Of a stretch of 64,000 bases of DNA, positions 36,850-45,975 are shown piece after piece (the first letter of the stretch is position 1; each line of letters opens with the position of its first letter). A program made the translations under genes and the position numbers. The stretch comes from Thioclava nitratireducens (lineage in GTDB: Bacteria > Pseudomonadota > Alphaproteobacteria > Rhodobacterales > Rhodobacteraceae). The stretch covers positions 842,501 to 906,500 of the forward strand of contig NZ_CP019437.1 of the NCBI RefSeq assembly GCF_001940525.2. Reading direction: 5' to 3'. Below the pieces are notes generated by a model, which saw only the letters and a program-made list of their open reading frames with translations, was not told where the DNA came from and did not search any database.

Positions 36850-38295
36850 ATGTCGGATATCATTGAAATGAACGGGCTGGACGGCACGCGCAAGAAGATC
36901 ACCGGCGCGGACCGAGAGGCCCTTGCCGCCGCCTTGCGCGGCGAAACCCTGATCGAGGGAGACGCAGGCTATGACGCCGCGCGGTCGATCTGGAACGGGA
37001 TGATCGACCGCAAGCCGGGGTTGGTCGTGCATGCGATGGGGGCCAGCGACATCCAGAGCGCGGTCGCCTTTGCCAAGGAAAAGGGACTTCGGATGGCCGT
37101 GCGGTCCGGTGGCCATCAGATCGCCGGTCTCGCGGTCGAGGAGGGCTCGCTGATGCTGGACCTGTCGGGCATGCGCTCGGTTCACGTCGATCCCGAAGCT
37201 GGGACCGTCCGGGCCGAGCCGGGCGCGACGCTGGGCGACGTCGATCGCGAGTCGCAGGTGCATGGGCTTGCCGTGCCCGTCGGCGTGAATTCGACCACCG
37301 GGATCGCGGGGCTGACGCTTGGCGGTGGCTTCGGCTGGATCACCCGGAAATACGGGATGACCGTGGACAATTTGTTGTCGGCTGATGTGGTGCTCGCCGA
37401 CGGGCGCTGCATCCGGGCCTCGAAGACGGAGCATCCGGACCTCTTCTGGGCGCTGTGCGGCGGGGGCGGGAATTTCGGGGTGGTGTCCTCCTTCGAATTC
37501 CAAGCTCACGCCATCGGCACCGAGGTTCTGTCGGGCCTCGTGATCCATCCCTTCGCGGAGGCCGCCACTCTGCTGCCGAAGTTCCAGGAGATATGCGACA
37601 AGGCGCCGGACGAGCTGACGGTCTGGTCGGTCCTGCGCAAGGCGCCGCCGCTGCCGTTCCTGCCGGAGGACTGGCACGGGCGCGAGGTGCTGATCTTCGC
37701 GGCCTGTTACGTGGGTGATATGGCCAAGGGCGAAGAGGCGATGCGGGACCTGCGCGCCCTCGGCACGCCCATCGTCGACGTGATCGGCCCGCATCCCTTT
37801 ACCGGATGGCAGGCGGCCTTCGATCCGCTGCTGACGCCCGGCGCGCGCAATTACTGGAAGAGCCGGGACTTCCTGAAGCTCGGCCGCGGCACGATCGAGG
37901 CGATACTCGGCGCGGTTGAGGAGCTTCCCGATCCGCAATGCGAGATCTTCATCGCCCATGTCGGCGGCGCAATGGCCCGCGTCCCGTCGGACGCGACCGC
38001 CTATCCGCAGCGCGACAGCCACTTCACCATGAACGTCCACACCCGCTGGGACGACCCGGCGAAGGATGCGGACTGCATCGGCTGGGCGCGCGACCTGTTC
38101 GACGCCACGGCGGCGGATGCTGCGCCGAGCGTCTATGTGAATTTCCTGCCCGCGGATGACGCGGGTCGCCTCGCCGAGGCCTATGGCGGAAACCTGAACC
38201 GGTTGCAGGAAATCAAGGCGCGCTACGACCCGACGAACCTCTTCCGGGTGAATCACAACATCCAGCCGCAGCAGGTGCGGCAGGCCGCGCAATGA
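36850..38295 (+). CDS. FAD-linked oxidoreductase of the berberine-bridge-enzyme (PCMH) family
   Basis: A 481-residue flavoprotein. The PCMH-type FAD domain has MAVRSGGHQIAG near residue 80, whose His is the usual site of covalent 8-alpha attachment, then GVNSTTGIAGLTLGGGFGWI where bicovalent members carry a Cys (here Thr/Ser), so single-link flavin is expected. The C-terminal BBE segment has YGGNLNRLQEIKARYDPTNLFRVNHNI. Such enzymes oxidise sugars, alkaloids or other alcohols with oxygen. ATG 36850 is preceded by GGGAGGAAG. A truncated haemoglobin gene follows after 66 bp and is probably cotranscribed. No signal peptide is seen, so it is cytoplasmic. Confidence 0.92.
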   Translation: MSDIIEMNGLDGTRKKITGADREALAAALRGETLIEGDAGYDAARSIWNGMIDRKPGLVVHAMGASDIQSAVAFAKEKGLRMAVRSGGHQIAGLAVEEGSLMLDLSGMRSVHVDPEAGTVRAEPGATLGDVDRESQVHGLAVPVGVNSTTGIAGLTLGGGFGWITRKYGMTVDNLLSADVVLADGRCIRASKTEHPDLFWALCGGGGNFGVVSSFEFQAHAIGTEVLSGLVIHPFAEAATLLPKFQEICDKAPDELTVWSVLRKAPPLPFLPEDWHGREVLIFAACYVGDMAKGEEAMRDLRALGTPIVDVIGPHPFTGWQAAFDPLLTPGARNYWKSRDFLKLGRGTIEAILGAVEELPDPQCEIFIAHVGGAMARVPSDATAYPQRDSHFTMNVHTRWDDPAKDADCIGWARDLFDATAADAAPSVYVNFLPADDAGRLAEAYGGNLNRLQEIKARYDPTNLFRVNHNIQPQQVRQAAQ

Positions 38296-38361
38296 GCCGT
38301 CGCGCCCCGGACGCGAATGCGCCCCGGGGCCACGGCCTCCAGACAGCAAGGAGCTAGAACG

Positions 38362-38736
38362 ATGGAACAGACTCTCTACGAACGGCTCGGTGGAAAGCCC
38401 GGGATCAAGGCGCTCGTCGACGATGTCCTCGAGGCGCATATGGTAAACCCCGCAATCAGCGCCCGTTTCCTGCCATACCGCGAAAGGCCGGACGACCTGA
38501 ACGACGCCAAGGCGCAACTCTGTGCGTTCTTCGGCGCGGGCAGCGGCGGCCCCGAGCCATATAGCGGACGCGACATGGTGACGGCGCATCGCGGCATGAA
38601 TATCAGCACGAGCGAATACATGGCCGCAATCGACGACATCATGTCGGTCCTTGCGGCGCATGAGGTCGACGAGACGACCCGCAAGGACGTGCTGATGATC
38701 GGCTATTCGCTCAAGGGCGATATTACCAACCAATGA
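38362..38736 (+). CDS. truncated haemoglobin, group I
   Basis: A 124-residue 2-on-2 globin. The N-terminus has LYERLGGKPGIKALVDD, the distal region FLPYRERPDDLNDAKAQLCAF includes the B/E helices, and the proximal His is in VTAHRGMNIS. Group I members bind oxygen or nitric oxide; some act in NO detoxification or supply oxygen to oxidases. ATG 38362 has AAGGAG 8 nt upstream. Its position directly after an oxygen-dependent flavin oxidoreductase suggests linked roles. Confidence 0.93.
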   Translation: MEQTLYERLGGKPGIKALVDDVLEAHMVNPAISARFLPYRERPDDLNDAKAQLCAFFGAGSGGPEPYSGRDMVTAHRGMNISTSEYMAAIDDIMSVLAAHEVDETTRKDVLMIGYSLKGDITNQ

Positions 38737-38803
38737 ACGTGTCGGACGGGCGGGGGAATTTCCGCCGCTCCCGCGCGATCGCGCGCTGCCTTTTCAGGCG
38801 CGC

Positions 38804-39898
38804 CTACGCCGCTGCGCGGTCGTCGGCCCCGTCCAGCAGCAGACGGATGATATCGGAGCGGGTGAGGATACCTGCGAGACGGCCCTCCCGCGTCACCGGC
38901 ACGACCTCGGTTCCCTGCGCCGCGAGACGGTTGAGAAGGGTGCCGACGGGCAGGTCATGGGCGACCGCGCGGTCGGGCGAACGCATCACCTCCGAGACGG
39001 TGCGGGGGCGCGCCCGCTGGGGCAGGGCGCGCGGCCGAGCGGCGACTTCGTCGAGAAGATCCGCCTGAAGCACGAGGCCGCAGAGCCGGGTCTCGGCGTC
39101 GATGACAGGAAGGCTCTTGATGGCATGGGCGCGAAACAGGCGCGCGGCCTCCGGCAGCGGTGTGTCAGGGCGCACCGTGATGAGATCGGTGGTCATGATG
39201 TCGGCGCAGGTCGTGCCGTCGAAGCGGTGCTGCGCCGCCTCGGCCTCTGCGGCGGCCAGCAGCCGCCCGAGATCCGCCACCCCGAGATTGGCTGACTGAT
39301 TGAACCGGTCGAGCAATTCGCCCAGCTGCGCGCTCGATAGTCCCAGCCGCGGCGGCGCATCCGCCGCCGGCTCCGTCTCGGGGTGGCGGAACGGGTAGAC
39401 CCGCCCGGTGGCCCGGTTATAGACGATCGCGGCAAGGACCAGCGTGGCGGTCGTCAGCCCGACCGGCACCAGCGCGAAGAGCGGTCCGATCTCGAGCGCA
39501 TGTGTCGGATCGAGCGCGGTCAGCAAGGCGACGGCGCCGCCCGGCGGGTGCAGCGCGCGCACGAACATCATAGCGGTGATCGCGGCGCCGACGGCAATCC
39601 CCGCCGACCATGAGCCGGGCAGGCTGCGGACCACGAGCAGCGCGACCAAGGCCGAGGTGACGTTGCCGACGATCGCCGACCACGGCTGCGCAAGGGGCGA
39701 GTTCGGAACGCCGAACACTAGCACCGCCGTCGCCCCGAGAGGCGCCACGAGATAGAGCGAGGAAAGCCCGAACCGTGCGCCGAGGCTCACCACGAGGGCG
39801 CAGAGGCTGATGCCGAGCAGCGCCCCGAGGCCAGCCCGGATCTGTTCGCGCCCGTGGAATGCCGGCAGCGCCGGAGCGAGATGATGCCATGCCCGCAT
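38804..39898 (-). CDS. HPP family membrane protein with two CBS domains
   Basis: A 364-residue protein. Residues 1-170 hold about four membrane segments and the diagnostic motif RALHPPGGAVALLTAL near 112. Residues 225-360 form a CBS pair (CADIMTTDLITVRPDTPLPEAARL and VSEVMRSPDRAVAHDLPVGTLL), which usually bind adenine nucleotides. Plant HPP proteins have been linked with nitrite transport in chloroplasts; the bacterial function is unclear. ATG 39898 has AAGGG upstream. A perfect 8+8-bp inverted repeat is found about 155 bp upstream. Confidence 0.88.
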   Translation of the reverse strand: MRAWHHLAPALPAFHGREQIRAGLGALLGISLCALVVSLGARFGLSSLYLVAPLGATAVLVFGVPNSPLAQPWSAIVGNVTSALVALLVVRSLPGSWSAGIAVGAAITAMMFVRALHPPGGAVALLTALDPTHALEIGPLFALVPVGLTTATLVLAAIVYNRATGRVYPFRHPETEPAADAPPRLGLSSAQLGELLDRFNQSANLGVADLGRLLAAAEAEAAQHRFDGTTCADIMTTDLITVRPDTPLPEAARLFRAHAIKSLPVIDAETRLCGLVLQADLLDEVAARPRALPQRARPRTVSEVMRSPDRAVAHDLPVGTLLNRLAAQGTEVVPVTREGRLAGILTRSDIIRLLLDGADDRAAA

Positions 39899-40050
39899 GG
39901 GAAAGCCCTTCCAGCTGGCCGAAAATCAATCGAGTCGCGTTTGTATGCGTCAGAAATGGACGGGAAGGGAACGGGCGCGCCCGCGGAAAAGGACGCTGAT
40001 CCGCGCGCCACGCAGAATTCGGGATGCCGGTTCCGCGTTGCGTCTGCGGC

Positions 40051-40067
40051 GGCAAACAATGTTTGCC
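40051..40067. promoter_or_regulatory. palindrome upstream of the HPP-CBS gene
   Basis: GGCAAACAATGTTTGCC has perfect 8-bp arms around one central base. It lies in the 219-bp gap between the end of frcR and the HPP gene start, upstream of the latter, and is a good operator candidate for an unknown regulator. Confidence 0.5.
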
Positions 40068-40117
40068 CGGGGCCGCTCGTGCCGGCTCGCGGGTGACCGC
40101 GTCATGCGATGGGGGGG

Positions 40118-41347
40118 TTACCGCGCCAACTGCCCGGGAGGCGCCTTCCGGAGCAAGGTATTCTGGTCGATCATGAATTCGGTCGAAATTGCGTAAGCAG
40201 CGGCGCCCATGGCGCGGATGACCGATCCGAAATGCCCTGCGTGGATTTCGGGGTGATAGACTCCTTGCAGATCGAGGCGCGAGAAATGCCGGTCGACCTC
40301 CGCCACCAGCCTGTCGCGGATATCTTGCGGAAACGCGCCGTCGATGATGACGGCTTCGAAATCGATCACAGCCTGGGCGGAGACGATCGCATGGGCGAGG
40401 CTTCTGGCCGCGCGCGTGATCCAGAGCGAGAGCGCAGGCTCGAGAGGCGACCAGTCGGCACGGTCGTCGTGAATCCGTTCGGGGTCGGTCTGCCGTTCCG
40501 CCAGAAGGCGCTCGAGCACAGAGAGCGAGGCATGGTCGATCAGGCGATGGCCGCCGGGCTCGTCGGGAATTCGCAGCGGCCCGAAGCCGCCGGAGTTTCC
40601 CGACCGCCCGGAAAACACGCTGCCATTGAGAACGACGCCGCCCCCGATGAAGGTGCCGACGAAGAAATAGATGTAGTCCTGCTTGTCGGTGGGCGGGCCG
40701 AAAACCAGCTCTCCGCGACAGGCCGCGGTGCCGTCATTCTCGACCGAGATCGGCCCGGGAAGCAGCAATGCGAGCTCGGTGCGGGCGTCGAAACTGCGCC
40801 ATTTCTCCAGCTCGTCGGTCGGCGCGTCGAAGTCCTCGGCCCAGTGCCACAGCTCGGAGGGAATCGCGATTCCGCTGGCATCCACGTCCTCACGCTTCAG
40901 TTTTGCCGAGCGCAGCAGCGGGCGGAGATTGTCCTTTATGAAGGTGACCAGCGCCGTCCGGGTCGGGAAGCCGTGGCGCGCCGAGCGGCGGGCCAAGACG
41001 GCGCCGGTAAAGTCGACCACGACCATGTCGAAGCTGCTTCGGCCGATCTTCAGGCCGAGGTAGTGTTTCGCGTCTGGGTTGAGGCGCATCGGCACGGAGG
41101 GCTGGCCCACGCGGCCCCGGACCGGATCGCCGCGCAGCAACAGGTCGTCCTGCTCGAGCGCCTTGAATATCTCCGAGACCGCGTTGGCGGACAGCCCGGT
41201 TGCGCGGGTCGCCTCGGCTTTCGTCAGCGTGCCGTGGCGGCGGATCAGATGGAGCACGAGACGCTCGTTAAGGTCTCTTACCGTGAGTTGGTTGGTGCCC
41301 ATGAGCGGAACGGCATTCAGGGTTTTGTCGGGGCGTGCTGTCGTCAT
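40118..41347 (-). CDS. frcR: ROK family transcriptional repressor, probable FrcR
   Basis: A 409-residue regulator. An N-terminal MarR-like winged helix (LNERLVLHLIRRHGTLTKAEATRATGLSANAVSEIFKALEQ) is followed by a ROK sugar-kinase-like domain (YLGLKIGRSSFDMVVVDFTG, then VENDGTAACRGEL, then FVGTFIGGGVVLNG). The zinc motif of sugar-binding ROK proteins (GHxxx with CxCGxxGC) is not present; HRLIDHASL is found in that place, so sugar binding may differ. It is divergent from frcBCAK, the place of FrcR in rhizobia, and probably represses it in the absence of fructose or a related sugar. ATG 41347 has GGTGAG just upstream. Confidence 0.85.
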   Translation of the reverse strand: MTTARPDKTLNAVPLMGTNQLTVRDLNERLVLHLIRRHGTLTKAEATRATGLSANAVSEIFKALEQDDLLLRGDPVRGRVGQPSVPMRLNPDAKHYLGLKIGRSSFDMVVVDFTGAVLARRSARHGFPTRTALVTFIKDNLRPLLRSAKLKREDVDASGIAIPSELWHWAEDFDAPTDELEKWRSFDARTELALLLPGPISVENDGTAACRGELVFGPPTDKQDYIYFFVGTFIGGGVVLNGSVFSGRSGNSGGFGPLRIPDEPGGHRLIDHASLSVLERLLAERQTDPERIHDDRADWSPLEPALSLWITRAARSLAHAIVSAQAVIDFEAVIIDGAFPQDIRDRLVAEVDRHFSRLDLQGVYHPEIHAGHFGSVIRAMGAAAYAISTEFMIDQNTLLRKAPPGQLAR

Positions 41348-41664
41348 CTCTCACCGGCGGGGAAGGTCACGCAGCTTAGTCCTGCGTGGTTCGTGGGTGA
41401 TCGGATGCTACGCGGCGGCCCGGAGGGGCGCAAGCAACATCGAAAATTTGACCTAAATAAAAATTCATCTGGAAGTTTTTATTGACAGACGGAAGCTTCG
41501 GGCGCTAGCTCTTGGTGACTTCGGGGAAGGGAGGAGGCTTCGCCGGCGGTGCCGCGGCATCGTGAATGCGGGTGCGACGCGCATCCCGATCGGGCGCGAG
41601 AAATCTTTTCCATGAAGTTTCAATGGATGCACTGAATGCATCTCAGCAAGGGAGGAGACCTGAC
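41348..41664 (+). other. divergent promoter region frcR / frcB
   Basis: The 317 bp between the two starts include an AT-rich inverted repeat at 41456-41483. The frcB promoter presumably lies just downstream, and GGGAGGAG at 41650-41657 is its strong ribosome-binding site. No gene is seen here. Confidence 0.5.
41456..41483. promoter_or_regulatory. AT-rich inverted repeat, probable FrcR operator
   Basis: AATAAAAA (41456-41463) and TTTTTATT (41476-41483) are exact inverted repeats with a 12-bp spacer. AT-rich arms with a spacer of this size are typical of ROK/NagC-type operators. It stands alone in a GC-rich region between frcR and frcB. Confidence 0.6.
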
Positions 41665-42678
41665 ATGAAGAAGACAACCGCGATTCTGGGAGCGACGGCG
41701 CTTGGCCTGATGGCGACCGGGGCCTGGGCGGAGACGACCGCCTGCCTGATCACGAAGACTGACACCAACCCGTTCTTCGTGAAGATGAAGGAGGGCGCGA
41801 CGGCGAAAGCCGAGGAGATGGGCATCAAGCTCAACACCTATGCGGGCAAGCTCGACGGCGACGTGGAAAGCCAGGTCGCGGCGGTCGAGAGCTGCATCGC
41901 GGCGGGCGCCAAGGGCATCCTGATCACGCCGTCCGACAGCCGCGCGCTGGCGCCGGCGGTGACGAAAGCGCGCGACGCGGGGGCGCTGGTGATCGCGCTC
42001 GACACCCCGTTCGAGCCCGCCGACACCGCCGATGCGACCTTCGCCACCGACAACTTCAAGGCGGGCGAGCTGATCGGGCAATGGGCCAATGCGAAGATGG
42101 GCGACAAGGCCAAGGACGCGAAGATCGCCTTCCTCGACCTCAACCCGAGCCAGGTCTCGGTCGATTACCTGCGCGATCAGGGTTTCATGAAGGGCTTCGG
42201 CATCGACGTCAAAGACCCCAAGAAGATCGGCGACGAAGACGATCCGCGCATCGTCGGCCATGACGTGACCAACGGCAACGAAGAGGGTGGCCGCACGGCG
42301 ATGGAGAACCTTCTGCAGAAGGATCCGGGCATCAACGTGGTCTACACGATCAACGAGCCCGCCGCCGCCGGCGCCTACGAGGCGTTGAAATCGGTCGGCA
42401 TGCAGGATCAGGCGATCATCGTCTCGATCGATGGCGGCTGCCCGGGCGTGCAGAACGTCAAGGAAGGTATCATCGGCGCGACCTCGATGCAGTTCCCGCT
42501 GAAGATGGCCTCGATGGGCATCGAGGCGATCGCGGCTTTCGCCAAGGACGGCACCAAGCCGCAGAACTCCGAAGGTCTCGACTTCTACAATACCGGCGTG
42601 ACGCTGATCACCGACCAGCCGGTCGACGGGGTCGACTCGATCTCGTCGGAGGAAGGCCTCAAGCAGTGCTGGGGCTGA
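41665..42678 (+). CDS. frcB: fructose-type sugar ABC transporter, periplasmic binding protein FrcB
   Basis: A 337-residue family 2B (ribose/xylose type) binding protein with a signal peptide ([21 protein letters not shown]). The mature protein begins with [20 protein letters not shown], and the hinge-side motifs [19 protein letters not shown] and [15 protein letters not shown] are typical. It captures the sugar for FrcCA. The start has GGGAGGAG 7 nt upstream. The order frcB-C-A-K is that of the fructose/mannose/ribose system known from Sinorhizobium. Confidence 0.9.
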   Translation: MKKTTAILGATALGLMATGAWAETTACLITKTDTNPFFVKMKEGATAKAEEMGIKLNTYAGKLDGDVESQVAAVESCIAAGAKGILITPSDSRALAPAVTKARDAGALVIALDTPFEPADTADATFATDNFKAGELIGQWANAKMGDKAKDAKIAFLDLNPSQVSVDYLRDQGFMKGFGIDVKDPKKIGDEDDPRIVGHDVTNGNEEGGRTAMENLLQKDPGINVVYTINEPAAAGAYEALKSVGMQDQAIIVSIDGGCPGVQNVKEGIIGATSMQFPLKMASMGIEAIAAFAKDGTKPQNSEGLDFYNTGVTLITDQPVDGVDSISSEEGLKQCWG

Positions 42679-42779
42679 TCCCCGCCTGACAGATCGGAGG
42701 GGCCGCCCGCGCGGCGGCCCGTCCTCTTCGGGCCGGATCACGGCCCCTCACCCCATATTGCACAAAGAGGATGACGGAC

Positions 42780-43856
42780 ATGACCCAGACCGCTCCGCCT
42801 CGCGGCCAGTCCTTCGAGCACGAGCTCGATAAGAGCGACAAGACCGTCGCGGCCTTCAAGGGAAAGAAACGCGGGCTTCTCGGCACGATCCAGCACGGGC
42901 TGCACGGCAACCCGACGATGGTGCCGGTGATCGTGCTGCTGTTGTCCATCGCCGTGTTCGGCCTTGTGGCGGGGGGCAAGTTCTTCTCGGCCTTCAACCT
43001 GACGCTGATCATGCAGCAGGTCTCGATCATCGGCATTCTCGCCGCGGCGCAATCGCTGATCATCCTGACCGCGGGGATCGACCTGTCGGTCGCGGCGATC
43101 ATGGTGCTGATGTCGGTCGTGGCGGGCAACCTCGCTGTCTATATGGGCGTGCCGGCACCGCTGGCGCTGCTGATCTCCTTCGCGGGCGGCACCGGGGCGG
43201 GGCTGATGAACGGCTTTCTGGTGACCAAGGTGAAGCTGCCGCCCTTCATCACCACGCTGGGCACCTGGTCGATCTTCTACGCGCTGAACCTGTGGCTGTC
43301 GGGCGCGCAGTCGATCCGCTCGCAGGATATCGACAAGTTCGCGCCGCTTCTGAAATTCTTCGGCAACACCATCGCGGTGGGCAATGCCCGGCTGACCTAT
43401 GGCTCGATCCTGATGGTCGCGGTGTTCCTGGTGCTCTGGTATCTGCTGAACAAGACCGCCTGGGGGCGCCACGTCTACGCGGTGGGCGACGACAAGGAGG
43501 CGGCGGAGCTTGCGGGCATCCGCACCGACCGCACGCTGCTGTCGGTCTACGGCATGGCCGGGCTCGTCTGTGCGATCGCCGCCTGGGCCTCGATCGGCCG
43601 GGTCGGGTCGATCTCGCCGCAGGCCTTCTACGAGGCGAACCTGCATTCCATCACCGCCGTGGTGATCGGGGGGATCTCGCTCTTCGGCGGGCGCGGTTCG
43701 ATCCTCGGGGCGCTGTTCGGCGCGCTGATCGTGGGCGTGTTCCAGTCCGGTCTGCGGCTCGCGAATGTGGACGTGCTCTGGCAGGTCTTCGCGATCGGCT
43801 GGCTCATCATCATCGCGGTCGCCATCGACCAATGGATCAGAAAGGTATCGGCATGA
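42780..43856 (+). CDS. frcC: sugar ABC transporter permease FrcC
   Basis: A 358-residue BPD_transp_2-type permease. About 60 cytoplasmic residues precede the first of roughly nine hydrophobic segments. Family motifs: LTAGIDLSVAAIMVLMSVV, GLMNGFLVTKVKLPPFITTLGT and AVGDDKEAAELAGIRT, the coupling loop to the ATPase. I preferred ATG 42780 to 42771 because AGAGG is 9 nt before it; the upstream ATG directly abuts that site. Its stop overlaps the frcA start (ATGA). Confidence 0.93.
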   Translation: MTQTAPPRGQSFEHELDKSDKTVAAFKGKKRGLLGTIQHGLHGNPTMVPVIVLLLSIAVFGLVAGGKFFSAFNLTLIMQQVSIIGILAAAQSLIILTAGIDLSVAAIMVLMSVVAGNLAVYMGVPAPLALLISFAGGTGAGLMNGFLVTKVKLPPFITTLGTWSIFYALNLWLSGAQSIRSQDIDKFAPLLKFFGNTIAVGNARLTYGSILMVAVFLVLWYLLNKTAWGRHVYAVGDDKEAAELAGIRTDRTLLSVYGMAGLVCAIAAWASIGRVGSISPQAFYEANLHSITAVVIGGISLFGGRGSILGALFGALIVGVFQSGLRLANVDVLWQVFAIGWLIIIAVAIDQWIRKVSA

Positions 43857-44635
43857 CGCAAGAGCCCATTCTCACCGCGCGCGGTCTGGTCAAACGCTAT
43901 GGCCGCGTCACCGCCCTCGACGAATGCGACTTCGATCTCTATCCGGGCGAAATCCTCGCCGTGATCGGGGATAACGGGGCCGGGAAATCCTCGCTCATCA
44001 AGGCGATCTCCGGCGCGGTTTCCGCCGACGAGGGAGAGATCCGTCTCGAAGGCAAGCCGATCAGCTTCCGCAGCCCGCTCGAGGCGCAGGATGCCGGGAT
44101 CGCGACGGTCTACCAGACGCTCGCGCTGTCGCCCGCGCTCTCGATCGTCGACAACATGTTCGTCGGGCGCGAGCTGCGCAAGCCGGGCGCGATGGGCAAA
44201 TGGCTGCGGATGCTCGACAAGCCCGCGATGCGCGCCTTCGCCCGCCAGAAGCTGAACGATCTGGGCCTGATGACCATTCAGGATATCGATCAGGCGGTGG
44301 AGACCCTCTCGGGCGGTCAGCGCCAGGGCGTGGCGGTCGCGCGTGCGGCGGCCTTCGGCTCGAAGGTGATCATCATGGATGAGCCCACCGCGGCGCTCGG
44401 CGTCAAGGAGAGCCGCCAGGTGCTGAACCTGATCCTCGATCTGAAGGCGAAAGGGCTGCCGATCATCCTGATCTCGCACAACATGCCCCATGTCTTCGAG
44501 GTCGCCGACCGGATCCACGTCCACCGGCTGGGCAAACGGCTCTGCGTCATCGACCCGAAGCAACACTCGATGTCGGACGCCGTCGCCTTCATGACAGGCG
44601 CCAAAACACCCGACGGCGCGACAGAGGCGGCCTGA
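43853..44635 (+). CDS. frcA: sugar ABC transporter ATP-binding protein FrcA (single-domain)
   Basis: A 260-residue ATPase with one nucleotide-binding domain, unlike the doubled RbsA type. Walker A GDNGAGKSS near residue 38, Q-loop VYQTLALSP, signature LSGGQRQGVAVARAA, Walker B IIMDEPTAAL and switch His in ILISHNM are all intact. A homodimer should drive FrcC. The small gap to frcK (3 bp) shows one transcript. Confidence 0.94.
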   Translation: MTQEPILTARGLVKRYGRVTALDECDFDLYPGEILAVIGDNGAGKSSLIKAISGAVSADEGEIRLEGKPISFRSPLEAQDAGIATVYQTLALSPALSIVDNMFVGRELRKPGAMGKWLRMLDKPAMRAFARQKLNDLGLMTIQDIDQAVETLSGGQRQGVAVARAAAFGSKVIIMDEPTAALGVKESRQVLNLILDLKAKGLPIILISHNMPHVFEVADRIHVHRLGKRLCVIDPKQHSMSDAVAFMTGAKTPDGATEAA

Positions 44636-44638
44636 GCG

Positions 44639-45283
44639 ATGAGCACGACCGAGGCACAGCTGAAGGCCATTCTCGATCTGGTGGACAGGCAGCCCCGCGA
44701 CCACGGGCGGGTTCTGATTGGCATCGCGGGGCCGCCCGGGTCGGGGAAATCGACGATGGCCGAAGCCGTGACCGCGGCGCTGAACGCCCGCGGGCGGGCG
44801 GCGGATGCGGCGGCGCTCGTGCCGATGGACGGGTTCCATCTCGACAATGAAGAACTCGACAGGCGGAACTTGCGCGCGGTGAAAGGCGCGCCCGAGACCT
44901 TCGACGTCGCCGGGTTCAAGGCATTGGTGCGCCGGTTGCGCGATGACGGGAGGGAGATCCGCTACCCGCTGTTCAGCCGCGCGAAGGACCGGACGCTTCC
45001 GGAGGCCGGCGTGTTGAGCCCGGACCGGCGGATCGTGATCGTCGAGGGGAATTACCTGCTGTTCGGCGGCGGCGACTGGGCCGGGCTCGCGCCGTTGTTC
45101 GACGCGACGGTGATGCTCGCGCCGCCCATGGAGGTGCTCAAGTCCCGGCTCGTCGCGCGTTGGATCGAGCACGGGCTATCCCCCGAGGACGCGCTTGCCC
45201 GGGCCAGCCGGAACGACCTCGAAAACGCGCGCCGCGTGCTTGAGCAGAGCGTCGAGGCCGACCTCATCCTCACCGGTCACTGA
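44639..45283 (+). CDS. frcK: FrcK, uridine-kinase-like kinase of the fructose operon
   Basis: A 214-residue P-loop kinase of the PRK/UPRTase-like family: P-loop [17 protein letters not shown] near residue 28, substrate loop [16 protein letters not shown], and [10 protein letters not shown] as Walker B. FrcK of Sinorhizobium belongs to the frc operon and has been proposed to phosphorylate a sugar or related compound, but the substrate is not proven. It follows frcA by 3 bp. Confidence 0.88.
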   Translation: MSTTEAQLKAILDLVDRQPRDHGRVLIGIAGPPGSGKSTMAEAVTAALNARGRAADAAALVPMDGFHLDNEELDRRNLRAVKGAPETFDVAGFKALVRRLRDDGREIRYPLFSRAKDRTLPEAGVLSPDRRIVIVEGNYLLFGGGDWAGLAPLFDATVMLAPPMEVLKSRLVARWIEHGLSPEDALARASRNDLENARRVLEQSVEADLILTGH

Positions 45284-45318
45284 ACCGTCCACCCGAGTTG
45301 ACGACGAAAGGAAACGAC

Positions 45319-45975
45319 ATGAAGATTTTCGCTGACACCGCCGATATCGAGGCGATCCGCGCGCTTGCGGAGGCGCATCTGATCGACGGGGTGACCACCA
45401 ATCCGAGCCTGATCGCCAAGAGTGGTGCGCATATCCGCGACGCGATCGCCGAGATCGCCGCAATGGTCGACGGCCCGGTTTCCGCCGAAGTCGCGGGCAC
45501 CGATTACGAGACGATGATGCGCGAGGCGGAAGTACTCGGTAAGATCGCGCCCAACGTCTGCATCAAGGTGCCGCTCACAATGGCGGGGCTCCGGGCTTGC
45601 CGCACGCTGCGGGAAGAGGGCCGTGAGACCAACGTGACGCTGTGCTTCTCGGTGAACCAGGCGCTCCTCGCGGCGAAGGCAGGCGCGACCTATGTCTCGC
45701 CCTTCGTCGGGCGCCTCGACGACATCAACCTCGACGGCACCCAGCTGCTGCGCGATATCCGGCAGGTCTTCGATGCCTACCCCACGCTCGATACGCAGAT
45801 ACTGGCGGCGTCCCTGCGATCCGCAAACCACGTCACCGGCGCCTTGCTGGCCGGGGCGGATGCCGGCACGATGCCGCCCGGCTTGATAGGGGAGCTCGTC
45901 AAGCATCCGCTGACCGACAAGGGGCTCGAAACCTTCACCGCGGACTGGGCTGCGACGGGGCAGAGCATCCTCTGA
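45319..45975 (+). CDS. tal: transaldolase / fructose-6-phosphate aldolase-like protein
   Basis: A 218-residue small class I aldolase. The N-terminus [18 protein letters not shown] and [13 protein letters not shown] are typical; the Schiff-base Lys is in NVCIKVPLT and the barrel end has [15 protein letters not shown]. This last motif has Phe where fructose-6-phosphate aldolases usually have Tyr, which favours transaldolase activity. It starts 35 bp after frcK and may feed the imported sugar into the pentose phosphate or Entner-Doudoroff route. Confidence 0.9.
   Translation: MKIFADTADIEAIRALAEAHLIDGVTTNPSLIAKSGAHIRDAIAEIAAMVDGPVSAEVAGTDYETMMREAEVLGKIAPNVCIKVPLTMAGLRACRTLREEGRETNVTLCFSVNQALLAAKAGATYVSPFVGRLDDINLDGTQLLRDIRQVFDAYPTLDTQILAASLRSANHVTGALLAGADAGTMPPGLIGELVKHPLTDKGLETFTADWAATGQSIL

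Noticed and set aside
36757..38733. 658-codon minus-strand frame over the flavin oxidoreductase and globin
   Set aside because: The plus-strand genes have clear family motifs; the reverse frame has none.
40000..40040. EcfG-type promoter for the HPP-CBS gene (GGAAC-N17-CGTG)
   Set aside because: One mismatch in a 4-bp element with the less common spacing; kept only as a remark.
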